A stretch of DNA of 38,018 nt, taken from the NCBI GenBank assembly GCA_021732565.1, contig JAKFUT010000014.1:1-38018 (forward strand), read 5' to 3'. The stretch is from Candidatus Obscuribacterales bacterium (GTDB lineage Bacteria; Cyanobacteriota; Vampirovibrionia; Obscuribacterales; Obscuribacteraceae). Below, one piece after another: positions 16,252 through 24,083 of the stretch. Made by a program: the position numbers and the translations under genes. Under the pieces are notes generated by a model. That model had not been told where the DNA came from, ran no database searches, and was given only the letters and a program-made list of their open reading frames with translations. How positions within the stretch are numbered: position 1 is the stretch's first letter; every line of letters begins with the position of its first letter.

Positions 16252-16917
16252 TTATTCGGTCACTGGCGGCAGCGCGACGGCCGGTTTATGCGACCACCGG
16301 CACAGGAACCAATGTGTCGGCAGGAAGATCAAAACCAGCATCAGCAGGCTGTAGGTGGCGACCCACAAATCCTGATTCATCCAGGTTTGCGGCTGCTTCC
16401 CGGGCCCGTAGACGAAGTTCACGTTCACTGGCAGATGGCTTCCCGGGAGCGCGGGCTGCGGCGGAATGAACATGTAGCTGATGAGAATCAGCGCCCATGC
16501 CACCACTGTCCACGTCCACAACCCTCGGCGTTCGTACCCCATTCGATACACCCCGTACAGCAGCACGAAGGGCAACCAGCCGTGGAAGAGCGAGAGCAGG
16601 CGTGTAGCCAGTGGCGTATCGGGATTGAACATGTAGCCCGTCATGCCGAGCATGTGGTGTCCTGATGCCTCGAAGGCGAGGTCCACTACCCAGATGAGCT
16701 GCGGCAGCACAATGCCCACCGCCGGAGCGGACATCAGGACCCGGTTACCGGTCCACATCCCTGCCACGGCGAAGAACAACGCAACGTCGCAGAAGAAGAG
16801 AAAATTCGTCGGTCCATAAACCTGCCAGTAAACCACCACCAACACGATGGTCCAAGTGGTGCAGGCGAGCTTAAGCCAGAGGGGAAGCCCCTTCGCGGGG
16901 GCTTGAGTCTCGGACAT
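16252..16917 (-). CDS. Conserved polytopic membrane protein
   Basis: A 221-residue membrane protein with about six hydrophobic segments (roughly 13-32, 38-56, 60-82, 103-124, 132-150, 185-205). Conserved-looking loop motifs are YGPTNFLFFCDVALF, LPQLIWVVDL, SLFHGWLPFVLLYGVYRMGY and the C-terminal PTHW. I recall similar uncharacterised membrane-associated proteins from planctomycetes and other environmental bacteria, but no function. The start at 16917 is preferred because GGAG lies six bases upstream; the open frame extends 20 codons further without such a site. Monocistronic, closed by the hairpin at 16194-16234. Confidence 0.8.
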   Translation of the reverse strand: MSETQAPAKGLPLWLKLACTTWTIVLVVVYWQVYGPTNFLFFCDVALFFAVAGMWTGNRVLMSAPAVGIVLPQLIWVVDLAFEASGHHMLGMTGYMFNPDTPLATRLLSLFHGWLPFVLLYGVYRMGYERRGLWTWTVVAWALILISYMFIPPQPALPGSHLPVNVNFVYGPGKQPQTWMNQDLWVATYSLLMLVLIFLPTHWFLCRWSHKPAVALPPVTE

Positions 16918-17016
16918 ATGATTCTCCGTGACAAAGTTGCGCTTGCGCGCGGTCCGTGTTGAAAGACGCCACACCACATGCGGTATCGCGTCGAGTGCGG
17001 GTTCGGTGTGAGTGAA

Positions 17017-17076
17017 GTTGCAGTGTGACCTTCAGGGCTGTAGCCGGAGCGCGACCGAGAAGGTCTGCACTGCAAC
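17017..17076 (-). terminator. Long imperfect hairpin after minus-strand gene
   Basis: GTTGCAGTG-tg-ACCTTC (17017-17033) pairs with GAAGGT-ctg-CACTGCAAC (17059-17076), leaving a small internal loop and a 25-nt GC-rich apical loop. It starts 5 bp after the stop of the 17081 gene. No T-run on the minus strand. Confidence 0.6.
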
Positions 17077-17080
17077 ACCC

Positions 17081-17668
17081 TTAGCTCCGATTGATCGGGC
17101 CTTCGATCACAATCTCGAAATCCCGCTTGAGCCGATTGGCCAGCACCAGGGCAGTGGCGTAGCGCTCATGGAGGAAGTACAGCTGGGCCTGATGGAACGA
17201 GGAGATCAGGCACTCCAGGAAGCCTTCGCGATTGTGGAGCTCGTGGTGACGCAGGCGGTCGAGATCATGACTATTGGCGCGGAGGAGAGCATCGGACAGT
17301 TCTGTGAGAGCACTCAGAACCTTTGCACTACTGGCCCGGACGTCGCCCCGCTCCTCCGGGAGGCTCTCTGGCGACAGTCGGTCACAGTCGCCTTTCAGGC
17401 GCAGTTGCCGCGCGCTGAAGAACTCTGGCTTGACGAGCAATCGAGAATACTGGTCGCCTTCCCGAACAAGGACCAGTGAGAGAACTTGCTGCTCCTCGTC
17501 AATTGCTGCCGGCTCATTCTGCCTCAGCAGCTGCACCAGGAACGGTATCGATATCAGGGCGGAGAATGCCACGGAGGCGAGCAACGCCAAGGAGAGTGTG
17601 GCAATTCCGCAGAGCCAGGTTGTGACACCGGCCAGCAAGCAGAGCAGAACGGTCAGTGTGATGCGCAT
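17081..17668 (-). CDS. Unknown protein with N-terminal membrane hairpin
   Basis: A 195-residue protein of unknown family. Two adjacent hydrophobic segments (about 4-24 and 26-46, LTVLLCLLAGVTTWLCGIA and LALLASVAFSALISIPFLV) are followed by a hydrophilic, mostly helical domain of about 145 residues (LSALTELSDALLRANSHDLDRL, ISSFHQAQLYFLHERYATALVL). The start at 17668 is chosen because the longer open frame runs back through the terminator hairpin of the upstream gene (17701-17728). Ribosome site is weak (GGACGAACC). Probably an inner membrane protein with its bulk in the cytoplasm. Confidence 0.65.
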   Translation of the reverse strand: MRITLTVLLCLLAGVTTWLCGIATLSLALLASVAFSALISIPFLVQLLRQNEPAAIDEEQQVLSLVLVREGDQYSRLLVKPEFFSARQLRLKGDCDRLSPESLPEERGDVRASSAKVLSALTELSDALLRANSHDLDRLRHHELHNREGFLECLISSFHQAQLYFLHERYATALVLANRLKRDFEIVIEGPINRS

Positions 17669-17700
17669 GGTTCGTCCGTTTTCCGTGGTCTTCAGAGGGT

Positions 17701-17728
17701 GCAAGAGCCAGGTTTCCCTGGCTCTTGC
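17701..17728 (-). terminator. Compact hairpin with 12-bp stem
   Basis: GCAAGAGCCAGG (17701-17712), loop TTTC, then the perfect complement 17717-17728. It lies 21 bp after the stop of the gene ending at 17750. No T-run on the minus strand. Confidence 0.75.
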
Positions 17729-17749
17729 CTGTATCAACGACTCTTCAGC

Positions 17750-18829
17750 TCACTCACCGGTGGCGATGAAGACGATCGCTTTGTGCTCGAACTTCTCGGG
17801 CCGTTTGGGCATGCTTTCCGCACCCGACTCGATATATCGCAGCTCGTCGCGATCGCGGCCGTTATCAGCCGAACTCAGCCGGATGGCGCGGCATTTGCGG
17901 GTGAATCTCCCGCCGTCGAGGTTCACTCTTCCCGTTTCACTCAACCCTGCGATCTTGCTCGTGCCGACTTGTGCTCCGACGGGCTGGTAGCAGGGGCCTT
18001 CCCATTCGATCAGGTACAGCTGGCCCTCGCCATTGCGGGTGAAGTCGCAGTCGTGGCTGTTGAGAAAGTGCGAGCGAAGGTGCTTCGTGGCATCGACCGC
18101 TGGCTGAACCTCGCCTTGAGTAATGGGCCGACTGCGAAGTCCGACGGGGCCGAGGAAGGAGATACCCAGCTCCCAGCCTCCGACATTCTGCCGGTCGATT
18201 CGGCTCTGCAGCAGCCCCCGCTCCCGTAGCGGCACTAGCGCTTCCATCACTCGTTCTTCCACTATCCGAGGGGTAATGACATCGGCTTCGACCAGCACCG
18301 GGAGCGCTGTTTCGAACGCGGTATCCTGGTCAGTCGGGTACCTTTGCTCTGCCAGGCGTTCGATGATGTAGTCGATGAACTCGACCTCCTCGGGCCTCTC
18401 GTGCCTGTATGCGTTGAGCAACTGGGCGAGCAGGAACTTGTCGTCGGGTTTGATCAGCTGCTCGCTGGCGATGGCGGCGAGGAGCGCAGCCATCTCATCG
18501 TTGGGCGCGTCGCCGGAGTATAACAGGCAGCACGCCCGACACAGCCGGGCTTCGGCAGGCTCCAACTCGATGGTGGCAGATTGCGGTGCCATGTACACCC
18601 GGTGGTTGCTTGTGCTGTATTCCATCGCGATGATGGTGCGCCAGCCGCAGACGTTGGCCAACCAGACGTTGGGTTGCCCCGTGGAATAGACCTGATATCC
18701 AGCCCGCAGATAGCCCAGCAGAAGGATTCGCGCCTCAGCTTTGGCCAGTTCCGGGCAGTAGCTGTGGAAGTCACGCCGGTCGACGACGCTGCGGCCGTAA
18801 ACAGTAAGCAGAGCCGACTTTGAAGGCAT
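17750..18829 (-). CDS. Unknown soluble protein
   Basis: About 359 residues, no recognised domain. Starts MPSKSALLTVYGRSVVDRR. Features: a Cys-pair region (ARLCRACCLLYSGD), a helical middle (DDKFLLAQLLNAYRHERPEEVEFIDYIIERLAEQRY), and a beta-rich C-terminal part with Trp-Glu (GGWELGISFLGPVG, LYLIEWEGPCYQPVG). No signal peptide or membrane segment. The start at 18829 has GGAG six bases upstream; an ATG four codons earlier and a much longer open frame to 19000 lack one. The neighbouring minus-strand genes at 19035, 19789 and 20359 are likewise short and soluble, and this series may be a lineage-specific set. Confidence 0.7.
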   Translation of the reverse strand: MPSKSALLTVYGRSVVDRRDFHSYCPELAKAEARILLLGYLRAGYQVYSTGQPNVWLANVCGWRTIIAMEYSTSNHRVYMAPQSATIELEPAEARLCRACCLLYSGDAPNDEMAALLAAIASEQLIKPDDKFLLAQLLNAYRHERPEEVEFIDYIIERLAEQRYPTDQDTAFETALPVLVEADVITPRIVEERVMEALVPLRERGLLQSRIDRQNVGGWELGISFLGPVGLRSRPITQGEVQPAVDATKHLRSHFLNSHDCDFTRNGEGQLYLIEWEGPCYQPVGAQVGTSKIAGLSETGRVNLDGGRFTRKCRAIRLSSADNGRDRDELRYIESGAESMPKRPEKFEHKAIVFIATGE

Positions 18830-18981
18830 CTTTCGCTCCATATGAGTGAACAGGCGTTGAAGCAGACTGACCAGCAAGCCATCGCTCGAGAGCTTTCTCG
18901 AAACCTTGTTCTTGCGGTGGCGGCGCGGCTTTAGTTTTTCACGCAAGCAGATGGAAGGGGTTGAAAACTCGACCCGAACAA

Positions 18982-19016
18982 GCACCAGAGTCGGTGGCAT
19001 TTGCCGCCTCCGGTGC
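18982..19016 (-). terminator. Small nested hairpin
   Basis: Outer arms GCACC (18982-18986) and GGTGC (19012-19016); inner arms GGTGGC (18993-18998) and GCCGCC (19003-19008) with one wobble pair. It lies 19 bp after the stop of the minus-strand gene 19035-19598. Confidence 0.45.
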
Positions 19017-19034
19017 CTCGAGTCAATTATCGAC

Positions 19035-19598
19035 TCAGATACTGAAGAACAGCATCAACCTGATGTCGTGCGGATCGACACCGGGCAGAGCCTTCTCAAT
19101 CTGGTTTACCATGCGTAGCAGGTCGCCGACTTCTTCTCGAATCGGAACTTGGACGGGAGTGTACCCTTGCTCCTCGAGGGTGAGGAGGCGACCGTTGAGC
19201 CAGTGTCTCCCGCGGTCGGAACAGTTGGAGGTAGACACGGTGCCATCCTCGTTCGTCCAGGATTTACTCCACAGAGTGACGGTCTGCTCAAAGTCGTAGG
19301 ACTTGATCTCCGACAACAGCAGCCAACTGCAAGCCAGGCCGTCGATCTCCTCTTCGATGATCTCCCGAAGTTCTTCCGACACATCTTCAGCTAAGTGTCG
19401 AAGGGAGCTGACGGGGATCACCGAGTCGTAATTGCGAACGTTGGCCAACACAGCCATGCAGTGGTAGTTCTGGTTGTAGTACCACTCCTGGTACAGCTTG
19501 CCCGAGCAGTATGTGCATTCCCGCTTTTCCGCGCAGGCCACATACTTCCACCCGTTACCGTCGCGTTGCTCCACATGAACGTACATTTGAGTTCCCAT
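19035..19598 (-). CDS. Unknown soluble protein with Cys cluster
   Basis: About 187 residues, starts MGTQMYVHVEQRDGNGWKYV. Near the N-terminus there is a Cys cluster (CAEKRECTYCSG, residues about 24-35) followed by aromatic residues (YQEWYYNQNYHC). The middle is helical and acidic (EDVSEELREIIEEEIDGLACSWLLLSEI is one long helical run). This combination resembles small uncharacterised proteins found in large phages and environmental bacteria, but I cannot name a family. AGGGA seven bases before ATG fixes the start at 19598; the upstream extension to 19787 runs through the hairpin at 19658-19683. Confidence 0.7.
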   Translation of the reverse strand: MGTQMYVHVEQRDGNGWKYVACAEKRECTYCSGKLYQEWYYNQNYHCMAVLANVRNYDSVIPVSSLRHLAEDVSEELREIIEEEIDGLACSWLLLSEIKSYDFEQTVTLWSKSWTNEDGTVSTSNCSDRGRHWLNGRLLTLEEQGYTPVQVPIREEVGDLLRMVNQIEKALPGVDPHDIRLMLFFSI

Positions 19599-19657
19599 GG
19601 CACATTCCCTTTTCGCGCTGACGCTTGAAGGCAGGTTGCGCGTTGCCCGCCCGTCGG

Positions 19658-19683
19658 CTTGAGTGAACACTCGTTCACTCAAG
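19658..19683 (-). terminator. Compact hairpin with 11-bp stem
   Basis: CTTGAGTGAAC (19658-19668), loop ACTC, GTTCACTCAAG (19673-19683). It lies downstream of the minus-strand gene ending at 19789 and 60 bp upstream of the next start. No T-run. Confidence 0.7.
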
Positions 19684-19788
19684 AAAGACTTAGCCGATTG
19701 GGATTTGGCCAATTCTTCCGACAGCAGACTCAGGTACCTTGAGACATCATATGAGACGGTAACAGTTAGGGACGCAGGTCTCCTCACC

Positions 19789-20280
19789 TCAGTGGTCGGC
19801 GATGAGATAGCCTGCGTTGATCTTGTCCGCCAGTGCCCACGGGGTCGTCACTTCGTTGACGCCATACCCCATGCCGCTGTCTCCATACATTTGCACCAGG
19901 TAGCGCTGGTGGTCCTCCTCTTCGTAGCCTGACACCCAGACCATCTCCTGCTGGCGTGAACCCTGCAGCCGATGCAGGTTGGACAGCAGTCGCAGCCCTG
20001 ACCACGGCAGCGATTCATCGCTGTCGCATCCGTGGTCAGGCTGGCTGCACCAGCAGCGCTGAAGCCGGTTGACCTCGATGATCACGGTTGGCACTTCGCC
20101 GAAGAGTTGCACGATCGCCTGTTCGTCTCGAGGAATCATGTACCAGTCTTGCCCCTGCACACGCCACATACCAGGTGCCAGAGTGATCCAGTGCACAGCC
20201 TGGCCTTGCTTGAGCAGGGCATCATGCACCCGGATCAGGCGCTTGCCGAGTAGCAGAATGCTCCCAGTTCGCGGAATCAT
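19789..20280 (-). CDS. Unknown small soluble protein
   Basis: About 163 residues, starts MIPRTGSILLLGKRLIRVHD. It appears to be an alpha/beta protein (HWITLAPGMWRVQGQDWYMIP, QEMVWVSGYEEEDHQRYLVQMY) with two Cys near the middle (CWCSQPDHGC). No family recognised. The ATG at 20280 is preferred to an upstream TTG at 20316, which sits inside the hairpin of the next gene. Ribosome site weak. Confidence 0.6.
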   Translation of the reverse strand: MIPRTGSILLLGKRLIRVHDALLKQGQAVHWITLAPGMWRVQGQDWYMIPRDEQAIVQLFGEVPTVIIEVNRLQRCWCSQPDHGCDSDESLPWSGLRLLSNLHRLQGSRQQEMVWVSGYEEEDHQRYLVQMYGDSGMGYGVNEVTTPWALADKINAGYLIADH

Positions 20281-20308
20281 CGGAATTGTTCTCGTGTGCC
20301 TGCGAAAG

Positions 20309-20337
20309 AAGACCAAGCAGTTCCACCGTTTGGTCTT
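20309..20337 (-). terminator. Hairpin with 8-bp stem
   Basis: AAGACCAA (20309-20316) pairs with TTGGTCTT (20330-20337) after the stop of the CPCC gene (20359). On the minus strand the stem is preceded by AAAA and followed by CTTTCG, the nearest to a classical intrinsic terminator in this run of genes. Confidence 0.6.
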
Positions 20338-20358
20338 TTACGTCTCTGGAAAGGAAAA

Positions 20359-21225
20359 TCACTCCCAACCATCTTCGCCGATCGGCCAACCATCCGCGTC
20401 GACGGCAGGCTGAGCCGGCGCCCGTTCTGAGGACTCGGACGGAACGATTACCTGGCCGTCTGCAGAGCGAATCACAACGTTTTGGCCCGCTTCCGGCCAG
20501 CGATTGCGCGCTTGAGACTGCCAGTCGCTCTCACCGTAAAGCCCTGTCTCGATGGCATTCTGAAACTGGGTCTCGCTCACCACCAGGCGACGGGCGGCCT
20601 CGTTGCACGCACCAAACTCACCGTAGTTTGCCCGGGCGGCTGCCAGAGTGAGATGCCCACTGCAAGGCGCGTGGACTAGCGGATCGTATTCCACGGGTCG
20701 TGTGGCTAGCTGGTACTGACTCAGGTCTTCGGCTGATTCATCCTGAGTGAACGGGTCATCGTGCCATAAGCAGACCGGACATGTCTGCCAAAAGTCCGAC
20801 ACGATCAACGTTCCGTTGCCGCAACAGGGGCACGGCTCGAACAACGACGGGTTGCACAGCAGGCAGTCGTGATTGAGCACCAGGCGGTCGTTGTCCCATC
20901 CTGTTTCGACCATTTCCAGATGAGGGTGGTGGCTGCAGCGACATCCATGATGGTTGATGTCCAACGGCGGACCCTGATGGCAACGGCTACACGCCATCTG
21001 CAATTCACCGGTTGCCGAGTCCCACCCTACTATGACCTTGCTCTCCGGTCTGCTCAGGTTGTGTCCACAACTTGCGACGCAACCGTCCTCTTCCTTATGA
21101 GCGAAATCTTCGGGTTCGGGCACCGGAAGGCGCCAGTTAATCTTTGGCGGCGGTAACGCCTCCTCGGGAGGCATTAGCCTTAGGAGCCGCAGGAAGCCGT
21201 ACAAACAGGCAATCAAGTAGCGCAT
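20359..21225 (-). CDS. CPCC-domain cysteine-rich protein
   Basis: A 288-residue protein. A hydrophobic N-terminus (MRYLIACLYGFLRLL) could be a membrane anchor. Residues 45-125 contain four Cys pairs (C49/C53, C79/C82, C95/C97, C121/C124) that may bind zinc. Residues 130-215 match the Cys-rich CPCC family: PCPCCGNGTL at 131-140, TCPVCLWHDD at 148-157, then the family's usual ending LAAARANYGEFGACNEA. The CPCC family is of unknown function and often found in small stand-alone proteins, so the extra N-terminal Cys pairs and membrane segment are unusual. AGGAG eight bases before ATG gives the start. Confidence 0.85.
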   Translation of the reverse strand: MRYLIACLYGFLRLLRLMPPEEALPPPKINWRLPVPEPEDFAHKEEDGCVASCGHNLSRPESKVIVGWDSATGELQMACSRCHQGPPLDINHHGCRCSHHPHLEMVETGWDNDRLVLNHDCLLCNPSLFEPCPCCGNGTLIVSDFWQTCPVCLWHDDPFTQDESAEDLSQYQLATRPVEYDPLVHAPCSGHLTLAAARANYGEFGACNEAARRLVVSETQFQNAIETGLYGESDWQSQARNRWPEAGQNVVIRSADGQVIVPSESSERAPAQPAVDADGWPIGEDGWE

Positions 21226-21727
21226 GAAAGTTTCTCCTGGAAAGGCGCCTGAGCGCGATTAGACAATGCCGATGGAAAAGCTCCACGCAAGTGCACCACC
21301 TGGTAAGCCGGAGCTCACTGATTTGTTGCACGTTGGTTGATGTTCGTTGGACTGGATCTTGTGTTTGCTTTGAGTTGGCGAGGAGGAAGGTTAACAGCAT
21401 CTTAGCCGGCGGGCTTACCGGAACCTAACCCTCCATGTGCCGGTGATCCCCCAGCGCGCTGGTAATTCCCCCCGGGCGGCGTGCCCGGCCGCTCTCGGAC
21501 CTAGCGGCATGCACCCCTGTGTCCGGTCCCGGGAATCGGAGCGGTCAACAGAGCGCGGTCATACATGATATCGTCAGAAGTTTAATCGGCATCTTGCCCG
21601 GCCGCTACTATTCAGCATAGCATCAGCCCTGAAAGCTTATAAACACGAGGCTTGGGGGCTTAGCACAAACTTACCGGGAGCGGTAACGCCGCGAAAGTTC
21701 GCAATGCGTCCACTTCCCCCGGTCGGG
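21226..21727. other. GC-rich gene-free region with several pairing segments
   Basis: No open frame is supported. The part 21405-21620 is very GC-rich and contains many self-complementary segments: CCGGGC/GCCCGG around 21469-21486, CCAGCGCGCTGG at 21451-21462, and a rod-like pairing of GGCCGCTC (21487-21494) with GAGCGGTC (21539-21546), with GGACC/GGTCC inside. It does not match SRP RNA, RNase P RNA or tmRNA motifs that I know. It may be an unidentified structured RNA or a long leader of the CPCC gene. Confidence 0.35.
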
Positions 21728-21760
21728 CGTCGGTGATGAAGCGCTGCTTCATCACCGACG
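21728..21760 (-). terminator. Hairpin with perfect 15-bp stem
   Basis: CGTCGGTGATGAAGC (21728-21742), loop GCT, perfect complement 21746-21760; 10 bp after the stop of the secreted protein gene (21771). No T-run on the minus strand. Confidence 0.75.
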
Positions 21761-21770
21761 TGGGCAGCCG

Positions 21771-22397
21771 CTATGGCTTGGGTTCGAGGCTTCCATCTTT
21801 GACCTTATCGGTCAAGCGGTCGGCATCAAGCTTACGCGTGCCACCGTCGGCGCCACCAAACGTCTTCACGCTCGGCTGCGACGATGAAGCAATCCCGTGT
21901 ACACGAAGGAGCAACGCTCGGCTAACGGTGCCGTCTTTGCGCAACTCTTCGATCGACACAAGCGATTTGCCGTCGGTATGATAGTTGTAGAGACGCTCAG
22001 GCGTTTTGCCATCGCTGGCCAGCGCCCACATCCGCACGGCAAGAGTGCCGGTCTTGTCGAATTCGATCACCTCTCGCAGTTTGTAGCTACCGTTGCTGAG
22101 CTTGTCCCACACTTGAGCGTGCGTCTTCGTCTTACCGTCGGCAGCATAGATCGTTACCTTGCGGTACGAGTAGCGCTTGTCCAGCGGCTCGTAAACCTGG
22201 TAATCGACCTTTTCCCATAGCTTGGTGCCTGCCACGCAAACAGTGTATTCGTATCCGGCCGGCTCATGCGGCCACCTGAGTTGCTCCACCGTCTGCCCAT
22301 AGCGATTGACAAACACCTCGGCCGTCGCGTGGCTGTATTGAGCAAAAGAAAGAACCGCCGCGACGCTCAACACTCCTGACAGCACAATGCTCTTCAT
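21771..22397 (-). CDS. Secreted protein of unknown function
   Basis: A 208-residue protein with a clear signal peptide (MKSIVLSGVLSVAAVLSFAQYSHATA, hydrophobic core about 4-18, likely cleavage after the Ala-rich end). The mature part has strand-turn repeats (KVTIYAADGKTKTHAQVWD, LREVIEFDKTGTLAVRMW, LYNYHTDGKSLVSIEELRKDGTV) like those of the downstream-encoded lipoprotein 22510-23922, so the two may be related exported proteins. GGGAG five bases before ATG fixes the start at 22397. Exported to the periplasm or beyond. Confidence 0.75.
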   Translation of the reverse strand: MKSIVLSGVLSVAAVLSFAQYSHATAEVFVNRYGQTVEQLRWPHEPAGYEYTVCVAGTKLWEKVDYQVYEPLDKRYSYRKVTIYAADGKTKTHAQVWDKLSNGSYKLREVIEFDKTGTLAVRMWALASDGKTPERLYNYHTDGKSLVSIEELRKDGTVSRALLLRVHGIASSSQPSVKTFGGADGGTRKLDADRLTDKVKDGSLEPKP

Positions 22398-22435
22398 CTG
22401 GACTCCCGATTGTGAAATTGAAATTGAATGACCCC

Positions 22436-22485
22436 GGTCCGGCAACGAGAATCAGGAGCGGCTCCCGATTCTCGATTGCCGGACC
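22436..22485 (-). terminator. Long hairpin with one bulge
   Basis: GGTCCGGCAA-c-GAGAATC (22436-22453) pairs with GATTCTC-ga-TTGCCGGACC (22467-22485), 17 base pairs in all, 24 bp after the stop of the lipoprotein gene. No T-run on the minus strand. Confidence 0.7.
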
Positions 22486-22509
22486 CCGCGAAATGCCGGT
22501 AGGCCGGGC

Positions 22510-23922
22510 TCAGCTACGCTTGGACGGTAAGGCGCTCTCCGGGAATTTCTCATCCACGAGCTCGCCCTCTGTCCACTCCGGCATTGTCAGCGCGTCCGCT
22601 TCAATACCAGCGGGCTCTTCCTCTTCAGGCGAGAACTCGACAGCATCTTGTGTCTTGCCATCGGGTGCGACAGTTTCCTGTCGAACGAGGTGTCCTTTTT
22701 CGTTGAGAAACCTTCGTTCATACAGAACACCGTCTTTGAAGAGCTGCGCCTGCCCCGTCTGCCATGTTCTCCCCTCCAGGGGCAGATACCTGGCTGCAAG
22801 CTTCCCGTCGGCATACACCTCGGCCTGCACCAGTTTGGAAACCTGGTACATTTCCCCGGAGAAAGCAGACTTTTCCGTAACCAGTTTCCACTCAAGCAGT
22901 TTGGTCTTTCGCCCCGAAGCGTCGAGCCAGGTGTAGACGCGCGCACAGGTTTTGAGGTTAATCACCTCAATCATGCCGACGGTTCCATTGCGCCGGAAAC
23001 TGCGAACAGTTCGCGTGGTGGCATCGGAAGTACTGATCTCCCAGATACTCTTGCCATCCAGGCGATAGTACTCTTCCTGAACGAAGCAGCCATCGGCAGG
23101 CGTGAATTTTTCAACGAAAACGCTGGTGAATTTCAGGGTACCGTTGCTGCGATACCACCGGTAGTGCCGGGCATCCTTACCGTCATCTCTCACCTTCGAA
23201 ATCATCTCGACTTCCAGCGTTCCGTTATCAAACCAGCGCCGCCATTCCAACTCGCAGTGCTCGCCGGAAGCGGACCAGCGATGATATTCAACCGGCGTGC
23301 CACTCTGGTGTCCGTCTTTGTAGTCGAACCGTTCCACCAGAACACCGGCGGCATTATCGCGAAGGAGGTAACCGGTCTTCAGCTTCGTGCGGCTGAGGTA
23401 AATGACCAGATGGTCGAGCCCGCCAATAGCATTTTTCGATGAACGTTGGCGCACGCTACCATCGCCGTGATAGAACTCCTGCCACTGAAGTTTGCCTCCC
23501 AGCGAAAAGATTGCAAAGCGATCGAGCCAGAGCTTGTCGCCCGGCTTGGCGTTCTGCCAACTCTTCAACTCGGAAGGATTTCCATCGCCGTTCAGCTTCT
23601 CGACAGTGCGAGACTCACCGTATGTGGGATGCGTGTAGAGTGTTTCCCGCTCGTAGGGCTCGTCAATGCCCGGGTGGTAGCTCAGACGAACCACGGTTCG
23701 ACCGCCGGATTCATGGTTGCTGATGGTTTCACTGACGCGACCGTCACGACCCTTGAGCTTGACACGGGAGTTCATCTGATGGCTGGAAGACGGGTCGAGT
23801 TCGACGGTCATGTCGACCTGATTCGACTTGTCCTCCTGAACCACAACCACGGTCGTCGAACAGCCGGAAAGAAGCAGCAAAGTCAAGCTGACTCCGCTCA
23901 CAAGCAGTGTTAAGCGCTTCAT
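22510..23922 (-). CDS. Lipoprotein with MORN/YwqK-like strand repeats
   Basis: A 470-residue predicted lipoprotein. The signal peptide MKRLTLLVSGVSLTLLLLSGC ends in the lipobox LSGC (Cys21), so the mature protein would be lipid-anchored. The rest consists of repeated strand pairs with the pattern W/Y-x-NGT-L-hydrophobic (WFDNGTLEVEMI, WYRSNGTLKFTSVF, FRRNGTVGMIEV, YADGKLAARYL, LFKDGVLYERRFL), resembling MORN or YwqK-type repeats. The C-terminus is acidic (SPEEEEPAGIEADAL). AAAGGCG seven bases before ATG supports the start at 23922. Function unknown; probably an envelope-surface binding or structural protein, related in style to the secreted protein next to it. Confidence 0.8.
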   Translation of the reverse strand: MKRLTLLVSGVSLTLLLLSGCSTTVVVVQEDKSNQVDMTVELDPSSSHQMNSRVKLKGRDGRVSETISNHESGGRTVVRLSYHPGIDEPYERETLYTHPTYGESRTVEKLNGDGNPSELKSWQNAKPGDKLWLDRFAIFSLGGKLQWQEFYHGDGSVRQRSSKNAIGGLDHLVIYLSRTKLKTGYLLRDNAAGVLVERFDYKDGHQSGTPVEYHRWSASGEHCELEWRRWFDNGTLEVEMISKVRDDGKDARHYRWYRSNGTLKFTSVFVEKFTPADGCFVQEEYYRLDGKSIWEISTSDATTRTVRSFRRNGTVGMIEVINLKTCARVYTWLDASGRKTKLLEWKLVTEKSAFSGEMYQVSKLVQAEVYADGKLAARYLPLEGRTWQTGQAQLFKDGVLYERRFLNEKGHLVRQETVAPDGKTQDAVEFSPEEEEPAGIEADALTMPEWTEGELVDEKFPESALPSKRS

Positions 23923-23955
23923 GTTCAATCGCCTTTCTGCAAGGGGAATATTTGC

Positions 23956-23990
23956 CCGGGTAAGCATTCATCGATTGTTCGCTTACCCGG
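23956..23990 (-). terminator. Hairpin with 10-bp stem
   Basis: CCGGGTAAGC (23956-23965) and GCTTACCCGG (23981-23990) form a perfect stem. Lies between the MFS gene stop (24084) and the lipoprotein start (23922), next to the larger nested structure 23994-24068. Confidence 0.55.
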
Positions 23991-23993
23991 AGC

Positions 23994-24068
23994 GCGGCAT
24001 AGTTCGCAGGAGAAAACGAGCAGCGCACCACTGGCGCCACCATCATTCACTCCTGCAAATTATGCCGC
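23994..24068. other. Nested inverted repeat, 75 nt
   Basis: Outer arms GCGGCATA (23994-24001) and TATGCCGC (24061-24068), then symmetric 4-nt unpaired segments, then inner arms GCAGGAG (24006-24012) and CTCCTGC (24050-24056), enclosing a 37-nt loop that can pair further. It begins 16 bp after the MFS stop codon. Most likely an mRNA 3' structure; a small RNA or regulator site is possible. Confidence 0.5.
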
Positions 24069-24083
24069 AGTTTCAGCAAACGG

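Noticed and set aside
16213-18229. Long plus-strand frames opposite the 16-18 kb genes
   Set aside because: They lie opposite genes supported by domains, ribosome sites and hairpins, and their translations are low quality.
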